DNA of 64,000 bases from Mycobacterium sp. IS-1264 (GTDB taxonomy: Bacteria; Actinomycetota; Actinomycetes; Mycobacteriales; Mycobacteriaceae), in assembly GCF_001954195.1 (NCBI RefSeq), contig NZ_MBES01000065.1:1-64000 (forward strand), written 5' to 3'. Shown here in pieces: positions 1-8,285 of the stretch. Under the pieces are notes generated by a model, which was given only the letters and a program-made list of their open reading frames with translations, did not search any database and was not told where the DNA came from. Made by a program: the position numbers and the translations under genes. Position 1 is the first letter of the stretch, and each line of letters starts with the position of its first letter.

Positions 1-92
1 TGCACACCTGGCCGCCGGGCGGTGGCCTCCGGGGGGCTCCGCGGGGGGGGGGGGGGGGGCGGTTCTCGCGCCGCTCGCGCGGGGCCGGGGGC
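1..92. repeat. low-complexity left edge with 17-G homopolymer
   Basis: The first 92 bases are almost pure G/C and include an uninterrupted run of 17 G at 43-59. The minus-strand reading frame entering from the right is normal membrane-protein sequence down to about position 93. It then turns into Pro/Arg/Ala-rich sequence without family character. This looks like a contig end or a miscalled homopolymer rather than normal coding DNA. A real phase-variable G tract cannot be excluded from sequence alone. Confidence 0.6.
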
Positions 93-323
93 TCCCGCCA
101 CGAGCACGACGACGGCCACGAAGAATTTGTCCTGAGAACCCAGGGCCTGAATGGCAGCCTCTTTGATAGATCCCGGTGTCAGGTCGACGGCCGCGGAGCC
201 GATAGCGGCACGCGCATCGGCGCGCGCACCGAACGGGATGCCCACCAGCTCGGCCACCCCGAGCGACACGGACGCGGCAGCGAGCCCCGCGAGCATCCGC
301 GCATTGGACGGGCCGACGACCAT
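1..323 (-). CDS. molybdopterin-oxidoreductase-like membrane protein, N-terminal part only
   Basis: An open frame starts at ATG 321-323 on the minus strand and runs off the window without a stop. The first ~75 residues read like the N-terminal membrane region of actinobacterial membrane-bound molybdopterin (SUOX-type) oxidoreductases of the Rv0218 kind. There is an alanine-rich helix containing GLAAASVSLGVAELVG, a conserved-looking loop ending in VDLTPGSIKEAAIQALG, then a second hydrophobic helix. The molybdopterin domain would lie outside the window, so the assignment rests on the N-terminus and is tentative. Beyond about residue 77 the sequence degenerates into the low-complexity edge. It lies downstream of the LCP gene on the same strand with a gap of about 60 bp. 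Confidence 0.45.
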   Translation of the reverse strand, partial: MVVGPSNARMLAGLAAASVSLGVAELVGIPFGARADARAAIGSAAVDLTPGSIKEAAIQALGSQDKFFVAVVVLVAGAPGPARAAREPPPPPPPRSPPEATARRPGV

Positions 324-384
324 CGACCCACTGTACTCGCACTCACCGCAACGACTGCGCGTGGAAAGGCTCTTGGGGCCCTTG

Positions 385-1998
385 TCATTTCACACAGGGA
401 ATGCCATCGGCGCTCATGCGTGTGAGGTTGGTCGCCGCCGGTTCCTGCGTGCCTGTGGCGGTGGCCGGTACCGTGCTGACGGGCGCCGCGGAAGTGGTGG
501 CCGGCGATGCCGACGTGGGGTGGAAATTGTCAAATCTGGCGAAATCGGTCCCGACGGTCAGTCGCACCGTGTTGCGGTCGACGCCGTCGGATGCCGTGGC
601 AGTTATGCCGAATTCATCGGCCAGCTCGGCGGCGGCGATCTTCGCTCCCGGCCCGTAGGCGATGGTGCTCGTCTGGCTGGTGGAGTCCGCGGTGCTGACC
701 TTTCCCTTGCTGAAGTGCCCTGTGGCCAAGGCCATTTCGAGGTCCGCGGCCTCGCCTTGCCTGCCTGAGGCGTTGACCACGTCGAGCGCGACGCCCCCGG
801 CGGCCAGCGAAGTGTCGTCGCCCGGTTGCGCTGTTGTGCTGGGGATGCTGGTCGAGGTGGCCGCCGACGGATCGGCGGCGACCAGGTTCTGCACGATGGA
901 GCGCACTGCGGATACGTCGATGAAATTGACGAATGCACCGTTTGAGATTTCGCCGAAACCGGTGACCGGCAGCGTGTAGAGCGAGACCGACCGGCTCTGG
1001 AACGCGGACGCGTCACGCGCGAGTTCGTCAAGGTCGAAGCCGGCGTCAACGGCGACGTTTTGCTTGGCGACCTCCAGCAAGCCGTGCAGTCGGATGGGGT
1101 CCGACAACGCTCCGCCGCGGCGCAGCGCACTGACCAGCGAGGCGATGAAGGCCTGCTGACGGCGGGTTCGATCGAGGTCGGTGAACATCGCGTCGTTGGC
1201 GTCGCGGCGTTGGCGGACGAACGCCATTGCCTGGGTCGCGTTGATCTGCTGGATGCCTCGATGAAAGTCCGCGCCGGAGTAGTAGCGATCCGCAGTGTCT
1301 TCTTTCAGGCACACGGTGAGGGGTTCGACCACCCGCGCGATCTGAAAGAACCCGGCCAACGTGACCTCAATGAAGTGGTCGATCGGAATTTGCAGCAGAC
1401 GCCTGACCGTGCCGATCTCCGCTTTGCGGCCGGCCTCGCGCGCCGCCTGTTCTTTCGCCGCGGAGTCCTGCCCTGCGGGCGAGGCGGCATCGGATTCCGG
1501 CTTGTAGGAGCCGCGCCCCTCCATCACGCGCTCGTAGGCGAGGCTGTAGGCCTCCTTGACCTTGCCGCGGCATTCCGAGGCCGGGCATCCAGCCAGATCG
1601 ACATAGTCGTCCCGCGGGATTGAGATCGCCGTGGCCGGGCCGTCCCCGGCGGGCAAGTGCACGACGATGAGCGCATCGGCGTCGCCGTCAGCGGAATCCT
1701 CGTTGCCTGCGTGCAGCGCGTCATAGATGTCGGGCGGCAGCGGCCGGCCGTGCTGGTCGCGACGGCTATCCAACCCCATGATCAGGATGTTCTGATCACT
1801 TCCGGGCGACGCGGGTTCACCGGCCAACGCCTCGGATTTGGTGATGCCCGCCGATGCCCTGCGGTAAGTGATCCATCCGATGCCAATGGCGACAACCACC
1901 ACGACCGCTATCAGCGCGGCGATCACCTTGGCGCCCAGCGCCCTCCCGTTTGGGCGATGTCGTCGCTGGTGCGTCGGTGAACGCGCTCGATCTGTCAT
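385..1998 (-). CDS. LytR-CpsA-Psr (LCP) family cell-wall ligase
   Basis: The 537-residue protein has a short basic cytoplasmic tail, one membrane helix at about residues 22-45, then an extracellular LCP domain from about 70 to 310. This begins with NILIMGLDSRRD and contains the IPRDDYVDL strand and an RQRRDAND arginine-rich segment typical of the pyrophosphate/polyprenyl binding site. A LytR_C domain follows at about 405-490, with a Ser/Thr/Ala/Pro-rich tail. LCP proteins transfer glycopolymers from polyprenyl phosphate to peptidoglycan; in mycobacteria they join arabinogalactan to the wall. Several paralogues exist (Rv3267/Lcp1, Rv3484/CpsA, Rv0822c) and I cannot say which this one matches. 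The LCP domain has an Ala/Lys/Glu insert near residues 160-190. The start is the ATG at 1998, with only a weak ribosome site. Confidence 0.88.
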   Translation of the reverse strand: MTDRARSPTHQRRHRPNGRALGAKVIAALIAVVVVVAIGIGWITYRRASAGITKSEALAGEPASPGSDQNILIMGLDSRRDQHGRPLPPDIYDALHAGNEDSADGDADALIVVHLPAGDGPATAISIPRDDYVDLAGCPASECRGKVKEAYSLAYERVMEGRGSYKPESDAASPAGQDSAAKEQAAREAGRKAEIGTVRRLLQIPIDHFIEVTLAGFFQIARVVEPLTVCLKEDTADRYYSGADFHRGIQQINATQAMAFVRQRRDANDAMFTDLDRTRRQQAFIASLVSALRRGGALSDPIRLHGLLEVAKQNVAVDAGFDLDELARDASAFQSRSVSLYTLPVTGFGEISNGAFVNFIDVSAVRSIVQNLVAADPSAATSTSIPSTTAQPGDDTSLAAGGVALDVVNASGRQGEAADLEMALATGHFSKGKVSTADSTSQTSTIAYGPGAKIAAAELADEFGITATASDGVDRNTVRLTVGTDFARFDNFHPTSASPATTSAAPVSTVPATATGTQEPAATNLTRMSADGIPCVK

Positions 1999-2124
1999 GA
2001 CCAGGCGAGAATAGCCAGGTCGCCGGGGTTCAAACCAGCGTTTGCCCAGGTGACGAGGCCGTACACTCCGTTGACGAGCTATTTCTCCCCTTGATCAAGG
2101 TGGTGTTTACCCGGCCCTCGCCGG

Positions 2125-2958
2125 TCAGCTGCCTTCAGAACCCCACGGGCTGAGGCGTTTGAGGAGCGACCGCTCTGGATCTTTTTCGCGTTCGTCGAAC
2201 AGGAAATCGAGCCCGCCCTCGATCGAAGCGGCCGTGCGGGCCCTCAGGTCCTGTGCGTTGTCCTTGTCGGCGACACCCTTGTATTCGAGTGTCGAGATCG
2301 GTTCACCGAACCAGAAGTACAGGCGCTCGGGCCGGGGTACGGGTGTCAGTCCGATGCCCCGCACGATCGGCAACGGTTCAACGTTCAGCAGCTTCTCGCA
2401 CAGTTTGCGCAGCGGAGCCATCAGCGGATGATCGTTGTCCAAGACGATGTCCAACGCGTCTTCAATGCCCAACGAGGCAAACGGGACGATGGGGTAGCGG
2501 CCTTCGATCGCCATCTTGGCGAATCCGAGACGGTTCTTCCAGATCAGTTGATACCGTTCGCCTTTGCGTTTGGCGACCTCGCGAGCACCACCCGGAAAAA
2601 CCAGGATCAAGTCGCGACGGCGCATAAGTTCACGCATGTTGGCTCGGGTTCCCGGGACGATACCGCAGGCTTTCAAGAGCTCACCGCTACCCGGCACCCG
2701 GAACAGGACATGCTCTCCGAGCCCGCGAACCATAATTCCCCGCTCAATCAACTCCGCAGTCCACAACAGCAGGTCGAACACCCCGTACAAGGTGTGGTTG
2801 CCTACCAGCAGCGCTCCGCGTTTGGGCACATGTTCGATGCCGTAGACCTTGGGTTTGATGACGCGGCGCAAGGGCGCCAAGGCCTTTACGACCGGCGCGA
2901 ATGATTTGGCGGACGGGGCGTCGGGGACCGCTTCGCGCGGGTTTGCGGCTTTCGCCAC
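2125..2958 (-). CDS. lysophospholipid/diacylglycerol acyltransferase family protein
   Basis: This 277-residue protein belongs to the PlsC/LPLAT superfamily that moves acyl groups from acyl-CoA to glycerolipids or alcohols. The block-I motif reads NHTLYGVFD (about 54-62), a longer spacing than the classic HX4D. The block-III region LVFPGGAREV (about 119-128) is the form seen in DGAT2/phytyl-ester-synthase-like members rather than in glycerol-3-phosphate acyltransferases. A neutral-lipid role is therefore possible, but the substrate is unknown. It is divergently transcribed from the SDR-FadD pair, which suggests a shared lipid pathway. The ATG at 2958 is the only good start near the N-terminus. 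Confidence 0.82.
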   Translation of the reverse strand: MAKAANPREAVPDAPSAKSFAPVVKALAPLRRVIKPKVYGIEHVPKRGALLVGNHTLYGVFDLLLWTAELIERGIMVRGLGEHVLFRVPGSGELLKACGIVPGTRANMRELMRRRDLILVFPGGAREVAKRKGERYQLIWKNRLGFAKMAIEGRYPIVPFASLGIEDALDIVLDNDHPLMAPLRKLCEKLLNVEPLPIVRGIGLTPVPRPERLYFWFGEPISTLEYKGVADKDNAQDLRARTAASIEGGLDFLFDEREKDPERSLLKRLSPWGSEGS

Positions 2959-3022
2959 TCGTCGAGTCTAGCGCCGGCCATGATCAGAGGAACATCGCGG
3001 AGAAACGGGTACTTAGGTGCCA

Positions 3023-3901
3023 ATGAGTCTGGCCAGCAAGGTAATGAATGCACTCGTAAGCCCGCCGCGAGTGGCGGATCAAGGCAGGCTCCGGAGAGCG
3101 GTGTCCGGCAAGTGCGTGCTGGTGACAGGCGCGTCATACGGCCTGGGGGAGGCGACTGCCCGCAAACTCGCCGCCGCAGGGGCAACGGTTTTGCTTGTCG
3201 CTCGCTCCGCGGACAAACTCGACGAGCTTCGCGACTCGATCTCTGCCGACGGTGGGCGCGCAGTCGCCTTTCCGACTGATCTGACCGACGCAGCGGCGAT
3301 CACCGCGCTGACAACCCAACTGACCGAGACGTACGGGCCGTTGGACATCATTGTGAGTAACGCCGCCAAGTCGATTCGCCGATCGCTGAAGCTGCAGTAC
3401 GACCGGCCGCACGACTTCGAGCGCACGATCGACACCAACTATCTCGGGCCGATCCGGCTACTGCTCGGACTACTACCGGCGATGCAGGAGCGGGGAAGCG
3501 GACACGTCGTGAATGTGTCCAGCATCGGTGTGCGGATGATGCCAACCCCGCGTTGGGGCACCTACCTGGCATCCAAGGGCGCATTCGACCTGTGGTTGCG
3601 CAGCGTCACCCCCGAGCTCCGCGCCGTCGGCATCGATGTCACCTCGGTGTACATGGGGTTGATCCACACCCGAATGAGCGAGCCCACCCCCAGCCTGCGC
3701 AGAATGCCCGGCATGCAACCGGATGAGGCTGCTGATGTCGTCGCGAAGGCGATCATCCACCGGCCGCGCAAAGTTCAGCCGCGCTGGACCCTGCCCGGTG
3801 AACTCGCATCGGTGCTACTGGCCCCAGTGCTAGAACGCGGGGCAGGGCTGGTCTACCGGCACTCAGAAGACTCCGATCGGGCGCGGAATGTGTATCGATG
3901 A
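3023..3901 (+). CDS. short-chain dehydrogenase/reductase
   Basis: This classical SDR of 292 residues has the nucleotide-binding motif TGASYGLGE near residues 35-43, catalytic Ser near 167 in NVSSIG, and the YLASK Tyr/Lys pair near 181/185. The usual NNAG reads SNAA. The C-terminal segment is long enough for membrane association, as in mycobacterial acyl or sterol reductases. The start is placed at ATG 3023; a GTG two codons upstream is also possible. Its stop overlaps the acyl-CoA synthetase start by 4 nt (ATGA), so the two are translationally coupled and probably act on the same fatty acyl or ketoacyl substrate. The substrate itself cannot be read from the sequence. Confidence 0.85.
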   Translation: MSLASKVMNALVSPPRVADQGRLRRAVSGKCVLVTGASYGLGEATARKLAAAGATVLLVARSADKLDELRDSISADGGRAVAFPTDLTDAAAITALTTQLTETYGPLDIIVSNAAKSIRRSLKLQYDRPHDFERTIDTNYLGPIRLLLGLLPAMQERGSGHVVNVSSIGVRMMPTPRWGTYLASKGAFDLWLRSVTPELRAVGIDVTSVYMGLIHTRMSEPTPSLRRMPGMQPDEAADVVAKAIIHRPRKVQPRWTLPGELASVLLAPVLERGAGLVYRHSEDSDRARNVYR

Positions 3902-5661
3902 CTGAAGACACCGTTGGGCTGGCCGATATCGCTGCCGGATTACCCGGTCTGATCAAGGATGCGCCCATCATCTTGCGTGGCGCGCTGACCGGCTTCATCG
4001 CCCATCGATCGATCAAGACCTCGATCGGCAAGGTCTTCCAGGACCGCGCGGCACGGCACGGCAATCAGGTGTTCATCCGGTTCGACGACGAAAGCTGGAC
4101 CTATCGCCAGGCCAACGAGACGGTCAACCGCTACGCGGCGGTGCTTGTTGAGCGCGGCGTCGGGCGAGGCGATGTCGTGGGCGTCATGCTGAAGAACTCG
4201 CCGCGGATGGTGCTGGTAATGCTCGCGGCCGTGAAACTGGGCGCGATCGCCGGCATGCTGAACTACCACCAGCGCGACCAGGTGCTTGCCCACAGCATCG
4301 GCCTGCTTAATGCCAAGGTGTTGGTCGGCAGCGATGAGTTGCTCACTGCCGCCAAGGAATCCGGGGCGCAGGTCGCAGACATGATTTCCGTGGACGAACT
4401 GGACCGGCTCGCCGCCGACGCGCCCGCGGACAATCCGGCGGTGACGACATCGGTGCGGGCCAAGGACAACGCCTTCTACATCTTCACCTCCGGAACCACC
4501 GGCGCGCCCAAAGCCAGTGTGATGACGCATTTCCGGTGGCTGTGGGCACTGGGTGGGTCGGGCGCGTTCGGCATGCGGCTGAAGAGCAGCGACACGCTGT
4601 ACTGCTGCCTTCCGCTCTATCACAACAACGCGTTGACGGTGGCGTTGTCGGCGGTGGTCGGCGCCGGTGCCACTTTGGCTTTGGGGCGGTCGTTTTCCGC
4701 ATCGCGGTTTTGGGATGAGGTGATCCGGTATGACGCGTCGGCGTTCGTGTACATCGGTGAGGTCTGCCGCTACCTGCTCAACCAACCGGAGAAGGACACC
4801 GACCGCCAGCACAAGGTGCGCGTAATCGCCGGAAACGGGTTACGCGCCGACATCTGGGACGAGTTCACCACCCGGTTCAATATTCCGCGGGTCTTCGAGT
4901 TCTACGGAGCCAGCGAGGGCAACACCGGGTTCGTCAACGTGTTCAACATTCCGAGGACCGCCGGGATGTGCCCGACGCCGGTGGCCTTCGTCGAGTACGA
5001 CACGGAAACCGGTGAGCCAGTTCGTGATTCCAAAGGTCGGGTTCGCAAGGTCCGCGGCGGAAAACCGGGGCTACTGCTGAGCAAGGTCACCAGCGTTCAG
5101 CCGTTCGAGGGCTACACCGATGCCGAAGCTAGCGAAAAGAAGTTGGTGCGCAACGCTTTCCGCAAGGGCGACGTGTGGCTCAACAGTGGAGACCTGATGC
5201 GACCTCAGGGTTGGCGCCACGCCGCGTTTGTCGACCGGCTCGGTGACACCTTCCGGTGGAAGGGTGAAAACGTCGCCACAACCGACGTCGAAGCGGCCGT
5301 GTTGGCTGACCCGAACATCGAAGCCGCCACCGTGTTCGGCGTCGAGGTGCCCGGCACCGACGGACGCGCCGGGATGGCCGCCGTGGTGCTGCACGAAGGT
5401 AAACAGTTCGACGGTGTGTCGTTGGCCAACACGGTGTCCGAGGGCCTGCCGAGCTACGCTCGCCCGCTGTTCGTGCGAGTGGTCGACTCGCTGGAGCAGA
5501 CCTCGACGTTCAAGAGCAAGAAGGGTGATCTGCGCAGTCAGGGCTACGGATCAGACGTCTCCGACCCTCTGTACGTGCTGGAAGGTCGCGAAGAGGGCTA
5601 CGTGCCCTTCTACGACGAATACGCCCAGGAGGTGGCGGCCGGTTCCCGTCCGGCGGGCTGA
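3898..5661 (+). CDS. long-chain acyl-CoA synthetase, FadD6-like
   Basis: The 587-residue adenylate-forming enzyme should activate fatty acids to acyl-CoA with ATP. The AMP-binding P-loop FTSGTTGAPKAS is near residue 196, the YGASEGN motif lies in the middle, and the C-terminal hinge and lysine region contains DRLGDTFRWKGENVATT. This last form marks the very-long-chain/FATP-like subgroup. Length and sequence closely resemble M. tuberculosis FadD6 (Rv1206, 597 aa) from memory, but the neighbourhood differs. It could therefore be the orthologue or a paralogue, and no symbol is assigned. It is coupled to the preceding SDR and followed 35 bp later by an alpha/beta hydrolase. Confidence 0.9.
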   Translation: MTEDTVGLADIAAGLPGLIKDAPIILRGALTGFIAHRSIKTSIGKVFQDRAARHGNQVFIRFDDESWTYRQANETVNRYAAVLVERGVGRGDVVGVMLKNSPRMVLVMLAAVKLGAIAGMLNYHQRDQVLAHSIGLLNAKVLVGSDELLTAAKESGAQVADMISVDELDRLAADAPADNPAVTTSVRAKDNAFYIFTSGTTGAPKASVMTHFRWLWALGGSGAFGMRLKSSDTLYCCLPLYHNNALTVALSAVVGAGATLALGRSFSASRFWDEVIRYDASAFVYIGEVCRYLLNQPEKDTDRQHKVRVIAGNGLRADIWDEFTTRFNIPRVFEFYGASEGNTGFVNVFNIPRTAGMCPTPVAFVEYDTETGEPVRDSKGRVRKVRGGKPGLLLSKVTSVQPFEGYTDAEASEKKLVRNAFRKGDVWLNSGDLMRPQGWRHAAFVDRLGDTFRWKGENVATTDVEAAVLADPNIEAATVFGVEVPGTDGRAGMAAVVLHEGKQFDGVSLANTVSEGLPSYARPLFVRVVDSLEQTSTFKSKKGDLRSQGYGSDVSDPLYVLEGREEGYVPFYDEYAQEVAAGSRPAG

Positions 5662-5696
5662 CGGCGCAATCGGGGTTGCTGTGCTGTAATGGCGGT

Positions 5697-6635
5697 ATGG
5701 CTGGCTATCGCCGCCCGCTTGGCTTTCAGTGGCAACCGCCTCGGCTGCCCGGGTTTGCTCGGGTCGGTCAGGTGCCCAGCGGCCGGACGGTGGAGTTGCC
5801 TGGCCGCGGTTGCACTTATGTGGTCGATTCCGGGCCGGTTGCCGGGGCGCCGACATTCATGCTGCTGCATGGGCTCGCCTGTACCGGGCTGATGATGTGG
5901 TATCCGGTCTTGGAGATGATGCGCGGGTTTGGCCGCGTGGTGGTGTTCGATCAACGCTTCCACGGGCAGGGCATTTCATCGCCCCGGTTTCTGCTCGAGG
6001 ACTGCGCCGATGACGTCGCCGCGCTCGCCGATGCGCTCGGCGTGGAGACATTCGTCCCGGTTGGTTATTCGATGGGTTCGGCTGTGGCCCAGCTAGTTTG
6101 GCGTCGGCACCCGCAGCGCCTCGACGGGCTGGTGCTGGGGGCGGCGCCAACCGGATGGTGGAATGGGGTGACGTGGGAACGGATGGGAGCCGGAGTGTTG
6201 GCGGGGCTGATTGAGGCGTTCAGCCCGCGTCCCGGGCTGCCGCGGCCCGCGGCGGCCGACGCCGAAACCCTCGTCCGCAGTGACCTTAAGTGGCTGCTGG
6301 GCCAGTTCCGAAGCACCAGGCCGGGTGGAATCGCCCGTGCGGTTGCCGAGATGACGCGGTTCGACTCGACTTCGTGGGTTGGGCAGATCGATGTTCCGAC
6401 GTCGGTGCTGATTCCGCTGCGCGACAGGGCGATTCCGCCAAAACAACAGTTCTGGCTGGCTAAGCAGATACCCGATGCGCACGTGGTGACCGTCGATGCC
6501 GGCCATTCATGCAGCGTGTTGCAGTCCGAGCAGTTCGTGCCGGCGCTGCGCGAGGCCGTTGATTCAGTGCGGCGACGCATCGACCCCAAGCCCGACAGCC
6601 GGGCGAGCGGCCAACTCAGGGCCTCGCACAAATAG
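5697..6635 (+). CDS. alpha/beta hydrolase
   Basis: The alpha/beta-hydrolase fold protein has 312 residues. The oxyanion segment is HGLACTG, the nucleophile elbow is GYSMGS (Ser about 125), an acid is likely in the region after IDVPTSVLIPLRD, and the terminal His is in DAGHSC. I place the start at ATG 5697 because the upstream in-frame ATG at 5676 lies in non-conserved sequence. It follows the acyl-CoA synthetase on the same strand and faces the aldehyde dehydrogenase tail to tail. An esterase or lipase role fits the lipid context, but the substrate cannot be predicted. Confidence 0.8.
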   Translation: MAGYRRPLGFQWQPPRLPGFARVGQVPSGRTVELPGRGCTYVVDSGPVAGAPTFMLLHGLACTGLMMWYPVLEMMRGFGRVVVFDQRFHGQGISSPRFLLEDCADDVAALADALGVETFVPVGYSMGSAVAQLVWRRHPQRLDGLVLGAAPTGWWNGVTWERMGAGVLAGLIEAFSPRPGLPRPAAADAETLVRSDLKWLLGQFRSTRPGGIARAVAEMTRFDSTSWVGQIDVPTSVLIPLRDRAIPPKQQFWLAKQIPDAHVVTVDAGHSCSVLQSEQFVPALREAVDSVRRRIDPKPDSRASGQLRASHK

Positions 6636-6714
6636 ACCATATTCGAGTCGGCGTGGCGCGGCGGCCCGGAAATTCGACCGAGCGCAAATCCTTCCAGGCG
6701 AACGCCAGCAGACG

Positions 6715-8208
6715 CTAACCCGGCGCCGGGTGGCGGACGAAGGTGCGCGGCTGGGTGAATGCCCGGATCCCCTCGACGCCCAGTTCCCGTCCGATGCCGG
6801 ACTGGCCGCAGCCGCCGAACGGCAGGCGCGGGTCCTGGGCGGCCAGGCCGTGGCAGTTGACGCTGACCGTGCCCGCCACGAGCTGCCCGGCGACGCGGTC
6901 GGCGAGGGCGTCATCTCCGGTCCAGACCGACGCGGTGAGGCCGAATTCGGTTGCGTTCGCGGCGGTTACGGCGTCATCGATGCTGTCGTAGCCGAAGATC
7001 GGCAGCACCGGACCGAACTGCTCCTCGGTGGCCAGCTTCGAGTCCGGCGCCAGATCGGTGACGACGGTCGGCAGCGCGAAGTAGCCGCCCGCGGCGGCGT
7101 CTTCGTCGCGGACCCTTCCCGCCGTTCGCACTGTCGCTCCCTGCGTCTCGGCGTCGGCGACCAGCGTGGTGACGCGGTTGCGACCGGCGGCCGTGTGCAG
7201 CGGGCCCAGCGTCACCTCGTCGGCGAGGCCGTCGCCGAGAACCTCGCGCTCGCAGCGCGCCAGCACCGCCTCGGCCAGCTCACCGACGCGATCGGTGGGC
7301 GCATACAGCCGCTTGATCGCCATACACACCTGCCCGCCGGTGGTGTAGGTCGCCGTCACCAGGCGGTCGACCAGCTCGTCGCTGACCGCGATGTCGGGTG
7401 CGACGATCGCGGCGTCGTTCCCGCCCAGCTCGAGCAACACCGGGGTGAGCCGGCGCGCGGCGGCCGCCATGACCGCCCGCCCGGTGGCGACGCCGCCGGT
7501 CAGCGAGATGAGGTCGATGCCCGGGTGGGTGACCAGCGCCTGGGCGAGCTCGGTGCCCGGGCCCGCAAGCACGTTCACCACACCCGGCGGCAGTGCCTGC
7601 GCCAGCGCCCCGGCAAGTTGCAGCGCCGCCAGGGGACAGCTCGGCGGCACTTTCACGACGGCGGTGTTGCCGGCGGTCAGCGCCGACGCCAGCTTCGTCA
7701 TCGTCAGCGCCAGCGGCCAGTTGAACGGGAGCACGAGCGCGGCCACGCCGAACGGCTCGCGGTGCAGCCGCGGGTATTTCGAGTGCGGATCGATCTGCTC
7801 GGGCGCCAGCGCGGCCTCGGCCATCGACCCGATCAGCGCGGCGAGCCCGGGTCCCGTGTCGATCTCGAAATTCGCTTCGGAGAGCACCTTGCCGTGCTCG
7901 CGGGTGTACAGGCGTGCGCCATCGCGTGCGGCCAATTGTTCGGCGGCAGTGGTGGCCGCGGCGGTGAAAGCGGCGATGCGTTCGGCGACGCCGAGGGCTC
8001 GCCATCCGGGCGCGGCCCGACGTGCGGCCGACACCGCGGCGTCGAGCTGGGCCTTGTCGGCGGCGGGCGCGTAACCGACGATCTCGGCCGGGCGGGCGGG
8101 GTTGTGGACGGGGTAGGTCCCCGCGGCACCCGGCTGCGCCTGGCCGCCAATCGTCAGTACCGCCTGATCGGCGTGGGTTTCCCGCGTGATCGTCGTTGAT
8201 CCCGTCAT
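6715..8208 (-). CDS. NAD(P)-dependent aldehyde dehydrogenase
   Basis: This 497-residue aldehyde dehydrogenase superfamily enzyme oxidises an aldehyde to the acid. The general-base Glu lies in LLELGGNDAAIV (about 261), the catalytic Cys in TTGGQVCMAIKR (about 295), and the NAD-binding Gly-rich stretch is SLTGGVATG. The end SGIGRELGVEGI is typical. The start is ATG 8206-8208, preceded by an AGGGAG ribosome site; in-frame sequence further upstream is Arg-rich and not family-like. It is divergent from the alcohol dehydrogenase with only 77 bp between the starts. This suggests common control and consecutive steps, alcohol to aldehyde to acid. Confidence 0.92.
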   Translation of the reverse strand: MTGSTTITRETHADQAVLTIGGQAQPGAAGTYPVHNPARPAEIVGYAPAADKAQLDAAVSAARRAAPGWRALGVAERIAAFTAAATTAAEQLAARDGARLYTREHGKVLSEANFEIDTGPGLAALIGSMAEAALAPEQIDPHSKYPRLHREPFGVAALVLPFNWPLALTMTKLASALTAGNTAVVKVPPSCPLAALQLAGALAQALPPGVVNVLAGPGTELAQALVTHPGIDLISLTGGVATGRAVMAAAARRLTPVLLELGGNDAAIVAPDIAVSDELVDRLVTATYTTGGQVCMAIKRLYAPTDRVGELAEAVLARCEREVLGDGLADEVTLGPLHTAAGRNRVTTLVADAETQGATVRTAGRVRDEDAAAGGYFALPTVVTDLAPDSKLATEEQFGPVLPIFGYDSIDDAVTAANATEFGLTASVWTGDDALADRVAGQLVAGTVSVNCHGLAAQDPRLPFGGCGQSGIGRELGVEGIRAFTQPRTFVRHPAPG

Positions 8209-8285
8209 GCCCGTCTCCCTTGACCCGGTGCGCATGTCCCGCCATCGTAAGTCGATATGACGTGGATCACACCGGCGGCCGTCCC

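Noticed and set aside
6496..8199. A 567-codon open frame on the plus strand opposite the aldehyde dehydrogenase
   Set aside because: The aldehyde dehydrogenase on the other strand is certain. This frame is low-quality Arg/Gly/Gln-rich sequence and extends from within the hydrolase gene.
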